A stretch of DNA of 9,340 nt from CAG-791 sp002390025 (GCA_946543465.1 CAMNLR010000133.1:1-9340); one strand, 5' to 3'; shown: positions 1 to 6,224, numbered from the stretch's first letter. The notes: generated by a model not told the origin, from the letters alone. A program made the numbers and translations.

Positions 1-69
1 CCCCGAAAGGGGGACCTGCCGCAAGGCAGGCAGTAGGAAGCACGCGACTTAAGTCGTGTGAGGCTTCAC
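1..69 (+). mobile_element. Right end of an IS200/IS605-family (TnpB-type) transposon, cut by the window edge
   Basis: Seen: three consecutive hairpins. CCCC-GAAA-GGGG is at 1-12, CCTGCC-GCAA-GGCAGG at 15-30, and a long imperfect palindrome at 37-67 has an outer GAAGC/GCTTC stem and an inner CACGCGACTT/AAGTCGTGTG stem. The block ends with TTCAC (65-69). A terminal palindrome of the GAAGC..GACTT-AAGTC..GCTTCAC type followed by a TTCAC-like cleavage site is characteristic of the right ends of IS200/IS605 elements carrying tnpB. Such elements have no terminal inverted repeats or target duplication, so the right boundary would be 69/70. The tnpB gene would lie left of the window on the plus strand. 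Its last codons could overlap this block, but none of the three frames gives a tail I recognise. The alternative is an unrelated structured RNA end. Confidence 0.62.
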
Positions 70-85
70 CAATATCACAAATCAA
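1..85 (+). ncRNA. Putative 3' part of a TnpB omega RNA (scaffold plus start of guide)
   Basis: In TnpB systems the guide RNA is transcribed from the 3' end of tnpB through the right end of the element, and the flanking host DNA supplies the guide. The two GNRA-capped helices (1-12, 15-30) and the terminal palindrome (37-67) form a compact RNA fold that fits an omega-RNA scaffold. The scaffold would end at TTCAC (65-69), and a guide of roughly 16 nt would start at position 70. The 5' part of the RNA lies outside the window. The structure is seen directly; the assignment to omega RNA is by analogy with the family. Confidence 0.5.
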
Positions 86-165
86 AAGTTTAACTGCATG
101 AAATCTCCGTTATGCTTAACCCATATCTGAGCCTGTTCAATCCAGTGCGATATCCCTTATAGATC

Positions 166-687
166 TCAGAAAAAGATTTTCCGGAGATTCTCCGGCATGG
201 AATTGAACATCATCTGGACAACGGTTTCCGCCGAAGTGATGTTGTCGGTCAAGACCCATTCCTGTGTCATGCCGACAGAGCCCATACAATAAAACCGGAT
301 GCTGTAAGCAAGCTGGGTGTCGAGGATATCGCTGCCCAGCTTTTCTTTCGCAAGGTTCGTATAGCGCTTCGTAAAGTATTCTACCATATAGTGCCAGAGG
401 GCATTCTGGGAGGAATCTTCATAGGCCCTCTTGTAAAACAGGATCTCCTGCTTCATCCTGTTCATCCCAGCGGCGGCAGAGGTGACAGAAGTGATGTCCG
501 TTCCGTAGGCATCCGTGCAGAACATCCAGGCCACCAGGTCATACTTATCTTTGAAATGATAATAAAAGGTCGGTCTTTCAATGTCAGCCGCTTTGCAGAT
601 CTCTGTCACGCGGATCTTATCAATGGGTTTATGCTTCATGATTTCCCGCATCTTATCTGCAATCCACATCTTGGTGATCTCAGCCAT
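166..687 (-). CDS. TetR/AcrR-family transcriptional regulator
   Basis: A 173-residue DNA-binding repressor of the TetR/AcrR type, probably cytoplasmic and dimeric. The helix-turn-helix lies at about residues 20-50: VTEICKAADIERPTFYYHF, followed by the KxDL stretch typical of the family. The rest is a short helical effector domain resembling the TetR_C_8/DhaS-like group, with no ligand that can be named. The chosen start begins MAEITKMW, because AAGGAG sits 7 nt upstream on the minus strand (695-700). An in-frame ATG further upstream at 765 would lie inside the predicted -35 box, so it was not used. The gene is divergent from the GH4 glycosidase with a 249-bp gap, which suggests that it controls that gene, itself, or both. 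Length is slightly short for TetR proteins (about 190) but normal for this subgroup. Confidence 0.9.
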   Translation of the reverse strand: MAEITKMWIADKMREIMKHKPIDKIRVTEICKAADIERPTFYYHFKDKYDLVAWMFCTDAYGTDITSVTSAAAGMNRMKQEILFYKRAYEDSSQNALWHYMVEYFTKRYTNLAKEKLGSDILDTQLAYSIRFYCMGSVGMTQEWVLTDNITSAETVVQMMFNSMPENLRKIFF

Positions 688-736
688 AAACACACTCCTT
701 CTTACAAAACGCATTACTGTAAGATTGTCTTTCAGA

Positions 737-765
737 ATTATAGATCTGTATGCAGAGCCTTTCAA
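737..765 (-). promoter_or_regulatory. Sigma-A-type promoter of the tetR-family gene
   Basis: On the minus strand, TTGAAA (complement of 760-765) and TATAAT (complement of 737-742) are separated by exactly 17 nt, a near-consensus housekeeping promoter. Transcription would start near 730, giving a leader of about 40 nt before the ATG at 687. The near-palindrome TCTG-TATG-CAGA (745-756) sits in the spacer and could be an operator for self-repression, which is inference. Confidence 0.75.
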
Positions 766-834
766 GGAATCTGTGAAGTTTTTGTCCGGCTATAAACAGA
801 GCACATTTTTCCATATAAACGAAAACCGGTACCA

Positions 835-843
835 TGCTATCAT
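835..843 (+). promoter_or_regulatory. Candidate extended -10 element for the GH4 gene
   Basis: TGCTATCAT (835-843) matches an extended -10 (TGnTATAAT with one mismatch). There is no convincing -35 at 815-820, but extended -10 promoters can do without one. The start would be near 850, directly before the hairpin at 854-887. This is the best plus-strand candidate I can find in the divergent gap. Confidence 0.35.
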
Positions 844-853
844 CCATTTTGAT

Positions 854-887
854 AAATGTACGAGAGTTCTCCCCGTACATTTTTTTG
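854..887 (+). promoter_or_regulatory. Inverted repeat with T-tract in the GH4 leader (attenuator or operator)
   Basis: AAATGTACG (854-862) and CGTACATTT (874-882) form a perfect 9-bp inverted repeat with an 11-nt loop. The second arm runs straight into a T-tract (880-886), the form of an intrinsic terminator. It lies about 50 bp upstream of the glycosidase start codon, between the candidate promoter and the ribosome site. It may be a conditional terminator, an operator for the divergent TetR-type protein, or both. A second near-palindrome, GGAAAGTACTTCC, follows at 887-899. Confidence 0.45.
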
Positions 888-936
888 GAAAGTACTTCCG
901 CTCTGACGGGCGGCCTTTGAGAAAGAGAGGAACAGA

Positions 937-2364
937 ATGCCGAAGATTACTTTTATGGGAGCCGGATCGACTGTTTTTGCCAAAAATGTGCTGGGAGACT
1001 GTATGATGACACCCGCACTGGAGGAGAGTGAGATCGCGCTCTATGATATTGATCCGGTGCGCCTGGAAGAATCGGCGCTGATGCTGGAGGCGATCAACCG
1101 CAACAACGGATCTAAGGCGCACATCAGCAAATATCTGGGAGTGGAAGCCCGAAAGGATGCACTGCGGGGAGCTTCCTATGTGGTAAACGCGATCCAGGTC
1201 GGGGGTTATGATCCCTGTACGATCACCGACTTTGAAATTCCCAAAAAATACGGGCTCCGCCAGACCATCGCGGATACGCTCGGCATCGGAGGAATCTTCC
1301 GCGCGCTCCGAACCATCCCAGTGATGATGGATTTTGCCCGGGATATGGAGGAAGTCTGCCCGGATGCCTGGTTTCTCAACTATACCAATCCCATGGCCAT
1401 GCTGACCGGGGCAATGCTGCGCCTGACCAATGTCAGGACTGTGGGTCTGTGCCACAGTGTTCAGGTCTGCGCGCCTACCCTGCTCAATGAACTGGGAATG
1501 GGATATGACGAGAGAGTCCAGGCAAAGATCGCGGGCATCAATCACCAGGCATGGCTTCTTGAGTGCACCAGAGACGGCGTCGACCTCTATCCCGAGATCA
1601 AGAGACGGGCTCGTCTCTATAATGCAGGAAAGCTGGAGATCGGAACCTGGGAGGAGCGCAGAAAAATGCTGGCGAACGGTGAACCCCGTCCCGGTGAGTG
1701 GGAGGAGAACATGCGTCGTGAGTATGACCTTTACCGGAAGACAGGGCGCCACGGGGATATGGTCCGCCTGGAACTGATGCTCCGATTCGGGTATTACATT
1801 ACCGAGTCCAGCGAACACAACGCGGAATATACTCCCTATTTCATTAAGAGCAGATATCCCGAACTGATCGAGAACTTCAATGTGCCGCTCGACGAATATC
1901 CCCGCCGCTGTATCCGCCAGATTGCGGACTGGAAAGAGCGGGGGCATGAGCTGACGGAAAACCCGACCCTGCAGCACGAGCGCTCCAGGGAATATGCCAG
2001 CTATATCATGGAGGCGATGGAAACAGGAAATCCGGTCAGGATCGGCGGAAATGTTCTCAACACAGGTCTTATTACCAACCTGCCGCAAAACGCCTGTGTG
2101 GAAGTTCCCTGCCTGGTCGACCGCGGCGGGATTCAGCCCACCGTGATCGGGGATCTGCCGGAACAGTGCGCCGCTTTGAACCGCACCAATATCAATGTCC
2201 AGCTCATGACGATCGAGGCTGCCCGCACCCGCAACAAGGACGCGGTCTATCAGGCCGCCATGCTTGATCCCCACACCTGTGCGGAACTCTCGATTGACGA
2301 CATCGTATCCATGTGCGACGATCTTTTTGAGGCGCATAAGGACTGGATGCCCGCCTACCATTGA
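937..2364 (+). CDS. Glycoside hydrolase family 4: alpha-galactosidase/alpha-glucosidase (MelA-like)
   Basis: This 475-residue cytoplasmic enzyme belongs to GH4, a family that cleaves glycosides by an NAD+- and Mn2+-dependent oxidation/elimination mechanism. Seen: the Rossmann loop GAGST (8-12); the stretch DTLGIGGIFRALRTIP (113-128), typical of MelA; NPM (151-153); the metal-binding motif CHSV with Cys172 and His173; and GINH with His203 as the second metal ligand. In GH4, CHSV marks enzymes acting on unphosphorylated alpha-galactosides or alpha-glucosides, whereas phospho-glycosidases carry CDMP or CN(I/V)P. The sequence alone does not decide between galactose and glucose. The ATG at 937 is preceded by GAGAGGAA. 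The gene is monocistronic, closed by a terminator, and divergent from the TetR-type gene. No sugar transporter is adjacent, so uptake must be encoded elsewhere. Length is normal and all key residues are intact. Confidence 0.93.
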   Translation: MPKITFMGAGSTVFAKNVLGDCMMTPALEESEIALYDIDPVRLEESALMLEAINRNNGSKAHISKYLGVEARKDALRGASYVVNAIQVGGYDPCTITDFEIPKKYGLRQTIADTLGIGGIFRALRTIPVMMDFARDMEEVCPDAWFLNYTNPMAMLTGAMLRLTNVRTVGLCHSVQVCAPTLLNELGMGYDERVQAKIAGINHQAWLLECTRDGVDLYPEIKRRARLYNAGKLEIGTWEERRKMLANGEPRPGEWEENMRREYDLYRKTGRHGDMVRLELMLRFGYYITESSEHNAEYTPYFIKSRYPELIENFNVPLDEYPRRCIRQIADWKERGHELTENPTLQHERSREYASYIMEAMETGNPVRIGGNVLNTGLITNLPQNACVEVPCLVDRGGIQPTVIGDLPEQCAALNRTNINVQLMTIEAARTRNKDAVYQAAMLDPHTCAELSIDDIVSMCDDLFEAHKDWMPAYH

Positions 2365-2408
2365 TGTCCGCCGCTTCTGTCTGAATATATTTTTATACCG
2401 TCTTTGCC

Positions 2409-2453
2409 GTTGCTGTCCACGTCCTCTTGAAGGGTGTGGACAGTAACTTTTTT
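2409..2453 (+). terminator. Rho-independent terminator of the GH4 gene
   Basis: GTTGCTGTCCAC (2409-2420) pairs with GTGGACAGTAAC (2436-2447) over 12 bp with a single G-T wobble, followed by six T (2448-2453). It lies 45 bp after the GH4 stop codon. It separates the glycosidase unit from the aromatic operon downstream. Confidence 0.9.
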
Positions 2454-2516
2454 ACCCCTTTTAATTCAGGCCCCGGTTTTTTCCAAAAGTGTCATAAATG
2501 CATGGTTATGGAAATA

Positions 2517-2539
2517 TTGACAAGAAGGTATCCTGTCAA
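2517..2539 (-). repeat. Short inverted repeat at the 3' end of the HAD remnant
   Basis: TTGACA (2517-2522) and TGTCAA (2534-2539) form a 6-bp inverted repeat overlapping the stop codon of the minus-strand HAD remnant. On the minus strand it is followed only by TATTT, so at best it is a weak terminator. The remaining bases from 2454 to 2516 show nothing I can assign. Confidence 0.35.
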
Positions 2540-2718
2540 CAATCTTTCAGCAGGCTTTCAAGTGACTGGATTTCCCGGCAGCTTTTCGGCAGGGAGAAGC
2601 CGCGCGGAGGGGATTGCCAGCTGTGGATATAGCGGCTTTTCATGCCAATGGAGTCAGCACCCCGTATATCGACGAGTGTACCATAGAGATCGAAAAAGTA
2701 ATTCTTATACATGGGCAT
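2536..2718 (-). pseudogene. Collapsed HAD-superfamily hydrolase gene (internal in-frame deletion)
   Basis: An open frame of 60 codons. Residues 3-18 carry the N-terminus of a HAD hydrolase, with motif I as FFDLYGTL (Asp10 would be the nucleophile). From about residue 17, DIRGADSIGMKSRYIHSWQSP resembles the motif IV and C-terminal region (DxxGAxxxGM..) of the same family, where it would normally lie near residue 180. Intact relatives are about 200-230 residues, so most of the fold, including the cap and motifs II and III, is missing. The join at 2662-2673 keeps the frame, and no stop interrupts it. GGAGAA on the minus strand (2725-2730) sits 6 nt before the ATG, so translation remains possible. 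I infer a deletion between two short repeats encoding Asp-Ile. A functional mini-protein is possible but cannot be a normal HAD enzyme. Confidence 0.68.
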
Positions 2719-2758
2719 AAATGGTTCTCCATTACATTACGACGCCAGTGGCAGAATG

Positions 2759-2767
2759 TGGTATGAT
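2759..2767 (+). promoter_or_regulatory. Candidate extended -10 promoter of the comB-aro operon
   Basis: TGGTATGAT (2759-2767) fits an extended -10 (TGnTATAAT, one mismatch). No good -35 is present at 16-18 bp; the nearest, TTACGA (2737-2742), is 19 bp away. Transcription would start near 2774, giving a leader of about 32 nt. There is no room for a T-box or riboswitch between this site and the start codon. Confidence 0.42.
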
Positions 2768-2805
2768 TCTGGAAGGGCATCATTCGTTTAAAAAAGGAGC
2801 ACAGT

Positions 2806-3717
2806 ATGAAAATCCGAATTTTGAAAACACTTGAAGGAGCAAAAGAAGCGGAAGGGCTTACCGTCATGATAGATGTATTTCGGGCTTTTTCCCTGGAATC
2901 TTATCTGTTCGCGGCGGGTGCGCGGCGTATCTATCCGGTGAAAGACATGGAAGAAGCCCGCTCCATAGCGGCTGTGCATGCGGACTGTATTCTGGTCGGT
3001 GAAGAAGGGGATGCAAGGGCAGAGGGATGCCGATACGGAGACTCGCCCTGGCAGACCGGAGCAGGACAGGTGGCCGGTAAACAGTATAACGGAAAACCGG
3101 ATGTTTTTACAGAGGATAGTATTCTCGACGGACTTGCAGTCGGTCCGGAAGGTCCTTTTTACCCGCGTAAGCACAAGGGCTTTGACGGCACACCCGGATG
3201 TGCGGCGGTGCCCGGTCTCTTTGCGGGAAAAGACATCATTCACCTGACCGGCACCGCTTCATCGGGGATCCTGGCAGCCGAGGCGGCTGGAGCAGATGAG
3301 ATCATTGCCGCAGGCCTTGTCAATGCGGAAGCTGCGGCAAGGTATATCCTTACCGGGAATCCGCGTTCCCTTTCATTGGTGGCTTTGGGAAAAGGCGGGC
3401 TGGAGAATGCCAAGGAGGATACACTGTGTGCGAAATATATTCAATCACTTTTGACCGGCGAGTCGATTATGGGGGAAGACGCACTGCCCAAAATTTTCCG
3501 CACCAGGCTCTTTACATCGGATCAGATCCAGCTGATCGCGGATGCCCTGCTGACTGACGGGGGAAAAGAGTTCTTTAACCCGGACCCTGAGTGGCAGGAG
3601 GTTTACCCCCGCCAGGACTTTTTCCTGTGTACCGCCTGCGACCTCTTTGATTTCATCATCCGTATCAGGCGGGATGAACAGGGTATCCTGTATGCGGAAC
3701 CTTTCATGGTACAATAA
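2806..3717 (+). CDS. comB: 2-phosphosulfolactate phosphatase (ComB) family protein, first gene of the aro operon
   Basis: A 303-residue soluble protein. Family members such as archaeal ComB remove phosphate from 2-phosphosulfolactate during coenzyme M synthesis. Family hallmarks seen are VMIDVFRAFS (20-29), the AAGARRIYPV strand (36-45) followed by EEA, LVGEEG (63-68), YGDSP (77-81, matching the usual GNSP), and TGTASSGI (148-155) before an ADEII segment. Between YGDSP and LFAGKDII (138-145) lie some 55 residues that I do not expect in the family, which usually runs about 230-250 residues. The ATG at 2806 has AAAGGAG 6 nt upstream. It stands 62 bp ahead of aroC on the same strand with no terminator between, so it is probably co-transcribed with the shikimate genes. 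Coenzyme M is not expected in Clostridia, so the true substrate is unknown. The family call is firm; the reaction is not. Confidence 0.78.
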   Translation: MKIRILKTLEGAKEAEGLTVMIDVFRAFSLESYLFAAGARRIYPVKDMEEARSIAAVHADCILVGEEGDARAEGCRYGDSPWQTGAGQVAGKQYNGKPDVFTEDSILDGLAVGPEGPFYPRKHKGFDGTPGCAAVPGLFAGKDIIHLTGTASSGILAAEAAGADEIIAAGLVNAEAAARYILTGNPRSLSLVALGKGGLENAKEDTLCAKYIQSLLTGESIMGEDALPKIFRTRLFTSDQIQLIADALLTDGGKEFFNPDPEWQEVYPRQDFFLCTACDLFDFIIRIRRDEQGILYAEPFMVQ

Positions 3718-3779
3718 GGAACACTCCGAAAAGAGTCTGCTGCAGATGTTGCAGGTTCAGAAAGGGCACACATATTTTT

Positions 3780-4886
3780 ATGAAAAATACATTTGGAAAC
3801 AGTGTTTCGGTTACGATTTTCGGGGAGAGCCACGGGAGTGAGATCGGTGTGGTGCTGGACGGTCTGGCACCGGGAATAAGGGTCAGTGAGGAGGAGATTG
3901 CAGACAGGCTCCTTCTCCGCCGTCCGGTAGGCTCCATCTCCACGAAACGGGTAGAGCCGGATCATTTCCGGATCGTGAGCGGTGTCTTTGACGGATATAC
4001 GACAGGCACCCCCGTCTGTATTCTGATTCCGAATGAAAATATAAAGAGCGGCGATTATCAGAGCACGCGTTCTCTGGCCCGGCCGGGGCATGCAGATTAC
4101 GCGGCCTACTGTAAGTATCATGGCTATGAGGATTATCGGGGCGGCGGCCATTTCAGCGGACGCATAACAGCCGGCCTTGTGGCCGCCGGTTCCATTGCCC
4201 TGTCCGCCCTGGAGGGAAAAGGGATTCGTATCGGCACCCATATTGCCAGGTGCGCGGGGATTCAGGACAGGAACTTCTCCGACCTTCAGGAAGACATCAG
4301 GGCCCTGTCCGGGACCTCCTTTGCCGTCCTCGATCCCCATGCGGCAGCCGCGATGCAGGAGGCGGTCAGTCAGGCGGCCTGCAGCGGGGACAGTGTCGGC
4401 GGCATCCTGGAGACAGCTGTCATCGGACTCCCTGCAGGAATCGGCGAACCCTGGTTTGACTCTGTGGAGAGCCTTCTCTCCCACGCTCTTTTCAGCATTC
4501 CGGCCGTCAAGGGAGTGGAGTTCGGCGATGGCTTCGCGCTCTCGGACATGAAGGGGAGCGAAGCCAATGACAGTTTTGCTGTCCGGGAGCGCAAGGTCAT
4601 CACGAGGACCAATCATAACGGCGGCATCAACGGCGGCATCAGCAACGGCATGCCGGTCATATTCCGCTGCGCAGTCAAACCGACTCCGTCTATTTACAAA
4701 GAACAGGATACAGCGGACTTTTTCAGTCTGACCGAAAAAAAGATCCGGATCAGCGGGCGGCATGATCCCGCCATCGTGCACAGGGCAAGGATCGTTGCGG
4801 ACTGCGTCACGGCGCTGGTTCTATGCGACCTGCTCTGTCAGAGATTCGGCACAGACTATCTGGCCGCTGCAGAGTTTTCGAATTGA
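3780..4886 (+). CDS. aroC: Chorismate synthase
   Basis: This 368-residue enzyme converts 5-enolpyruvylshikimate-3-phosphate (EPSP) to chorismate by a 1,4-elimination that needs reduced FMN. It is the seventh and last step of the shikimate pathway. Seen: FGESHG (14-19) with the catalytic-site His; RPGHADY (101-107); DSVGG (204-208); NHNGGINGGISNG (278-290); and RHDPAIV (327-333), the conserved C-terminal signature with the second catalytic His. The middle signature, usually GGRSSAR, reads GGGHFSGR (121-128), a variant I associate with Clostridia. Length matches the family (about 350-390). The start MKNTFGNS is fixed by the conserved N-terminus, yet the ribosome site is poor: AAAGGG (3761-3766) stands 13 nt from the ATG. 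Expression may depend on the upstream gene. Confidence 0.96.
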   Translation: MKNTFGNSVSVTIFGESHGSEIGVVLDGLAPGIRVSEEEIADRLLLRRPVGSISTKRVEPDHFRIVSGVFDGYTTGTPVCILIPNENIKSGDYQSTRSLARPGHADYAAYCKYHGYEDYRGGGHFSGRITAGLVAAGSIALSALEGKGIRIGTHIARCAGIQDRNFSDLQEDIRALSGTSFAVLDPHAAAAMQEAVSQAACSGDSVGGILETAVIGLPAGIGEPWFDSVESLLSHALFSIPAVKGVEFGDGFALSDMKGSEANDSFAVRERKVITRTNHNGGINGGISNGMPVIFRCAVKPTPSIYKEQDTADFFSLTEKKIRISGRHDPAIVHRARIVADCVTALVLCDLLCQRFGTDYLAAAEFSN

Positions 4887-4915
4887 TATTCGAATCGAGC
4901 GGCATGTTCGAAAAC
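4874..4915 (+). repeat. Inverted repeat with three TTCGAA motifs at the aroC-aroE junction
   Basis: GTTTTCGAA (4874-4882) and TTCGAAAAC (4907-4915) are a perfect 9-bp inverted repeat around a third TTCGAA (4889-4894). The left arm is the end of the aroC coding sequence, and the whole structure lies just before the aroE ribosome site (4928-4932). As RNA it would fold into a hairpin without a U-tract, so it is unlikely to terminate transcription. A role in RNA processing or stability is a guess. Confidence 0.5.
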
Positions 4916-4938
4916 AGTCAATAATCTGGAGGTATCAG

Positions 4939-6180
4939 ATGCAATATGGACTTATCGGGGAAGGCCTTTCCCATAGTTTTTCGAAAAACCTTCACGAAAA
5001 GATTGCTTCGTATAAATATGACCTGCACGAGCTGAAGCCCGAAGAAGTAGATTCTTTCATGCGGAAAGCAGATTTCAAGGGGATCAACGTTACGATCCCC
5101 TACAAGCAGACCGTGATTCCGTATCTGGATGAAGTCAGTGAGCAGGCTGCAAAAATCGGGGCGGTGAATACCGTCGTAAACAGGGACGGAAAGTTATATG
5201 GATACAACACCGACTATTTCGGTATGCGGGACCTGCTCATCCGGAACGGCACAGACCCCGCCGGCAGAAAAGTCATGATCCTGGGAACCGGCGCAACCAG
5301 CAAAACCGCATATGCAGTTGTCTCTGATCTGGGGGCGGCGGAGATCCGCAAGGTCAGCCGAACCGGAAAGGAAGGGGCTCTTACTTACGAAGAGGCCTGC
5401 ACAGAGCACACAGATGCGGACATCATCATCAACACGACGCCTTGCGGCATGTATCCCGATATTGACGACAGCCCGATCAATCTTGACTGTTTCCCCGGAC
5501 TCTGCGGACTTGTCGACGCGATTTACAATCCCCTGCGCACGCCCCTGGTTCTGCAGGCTCAGAAGCGGGGGATCCCGGCAGAGGGCGGCCTGTATATGCT
5601 GGTCGTTCAGGCTGTCTACGCTGCAGAACTGTTCACAGGCCGCAAAATTGACCCGGCTGCCGCAGAGCAGATCTACAAGGATATTCTCAATTCCAAGAGA
5701 AATATCGTCCTGACCGGCATGTCCCTTGCCGGCAAGACCACCCTGGGGACTCTTTTGTCGCAGAGGCTGGGGAGAAGGCTGGAAGATACAGATGATATGA
5801 TCATAGAGAGGGAGCAGCGCCCGATCACGGAGATTTTCGCAGTGGACGGAGAGCCCTATTTCCGGGATGTGGAGACGGCTATGGTCCGCGAACTTGCTCC
5901 TCAGAACGGGATCATTATTTCCACCGGCGGAGGCGTCATTCTGCGGGAGGAAAATGTCGATGCGCTGAAGAAGAACGGGTATATTATTTTCCTGGACCGT
6001 CCGCTTGACCAGATCCTGCCTGCGGATGACAGACCTCTTGCCAACACAAAGGAAAAAGTCGTTGCCCTGATGAAAAAGCGGTATCCCATCTACCGCTCGA
6101 CCTGCGATGACTTCATCCCCAACGACATTTCTCCGGAAGACGGAGCCGAAAAGATTCTTGCCGCGCTGCAGCGGGCATGA
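4939..6180 (+). CDS. aroE-aroK: Fused shikimate dehydrogenase-shikimate kinase (AroE-AroK)
   Basis: A 413-residue protein combining steps four and five of the pathway: NADPH-dependent reduction of 3-dehydroshikimate to shikimate, then ATP-dependent phosphorylation to shikimate 3-phosphate. AroE part (about 1-250): SHSFS (11-15, shikimate binding), NVTIPYK with Lys56, GAVNT (74-78), NTD with Asp92, the dinucleotide loop GTGAT (116-120), SRTGK (140-144, fits an NADP-type motif), NTTPCGMYP (165-173) and GLYMLVVQA. AroK part (about 254-413): Walker A GMSLAGKT (260-267), EDTDD (282-286), FRDVE with Arg309, STGGGV (328-333), DRPLA with Arg365 in the lid, and RYPIYR (381-386). Both active sites look complete. 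There is no linker beyond a few residues. The ATG at 4939 has GGAGG 6 nt upstream; a longer open frame back into aroC was rejected. The kinase has a somewhat short lid. Confidence 0.95.
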   Translation: MQYGLIGEGLSHSFSKNLHEKIASYKYDLHELKPEEVDSFMRKADFKGINVTIPYKQTVIPYLDEVSEQAAKIGAVNTVVNRDGKLYGYNTDYFGMRDLLIRNGTDPAGRKVMILGTGATSKTAYAVVSDLGAAEIRKVSRTGKEGALTYEEACTEHTDADIIINTTPCGMYPDIDDSPINLDCFPGLCGLVDAIYNPLRTPLVLQAQKRGIPAEGGLYMLVVQAVYAAELFTGRKIDPAAAEQIYKDILNSKRNIVLTGMSLAGKTTLGTLLSQRLGRRLEDTDDMIIEREQRPITEIFAVDGEPYFRDVETAMVRELAPQNGIIISTGGGVILREENVDALKKNGYIIFLDRPLDQILPADDRPLANTKEKVVALMKKRYPIYRSTCDDFIPNDISPEDGAEKILAALQRA

Positions 6181-6224
6181 CTGCGAAGGGCGGATATTTA
6201 AGATTTAAAAACCGGGGAACCGAT

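Noticed and set aside
391..1006. Plus-strand open frames across the tetR gene and the divergent gap
   Set aside because: They overlap a convincing TetR-type gene and its promoter, and show no domain or ribosome site.
790..2361. A 523-codon open frame on the minus strand opposite the GH4 gene
   Set aside because: It is antisense to a clearly conserved enzyme, has no recognisable motif, and arises from the codon bias of the true gene.
2454..2805. T-box or riboswitch for the aromatic operon
   Set aside because: The likely leader is only about 32 nt, and the region is occupied by the HAD remnant; no specifier-loop or T-box consensus was seen.
3718..3779. Leader peptide or attenuator between comB and aroC
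   Set aside because: Only a short CTGCA/TGCAG stem without a T-tract and no small frame with a ribosome site.
3603..4781. A 392-codon minus-strand open frame opposite comB and aroC
   Set aside because: Low-complexity antisense frame without family motifs, opposite intact conserved genes.
4762..4938. N-terminal extension of AroE back into aroC
   Set aside because: The added residues are out of family and read an aroC shadow frame; GGAGG at 4928-4932 fixes the start at 4939.
6177..6224. AroA start at the ATGA overlap with aroK
   Set aside because: No good ribosome site and 16 extra residues unlike the family; the ATG at 6225 has GGGGAA at proper spacing.
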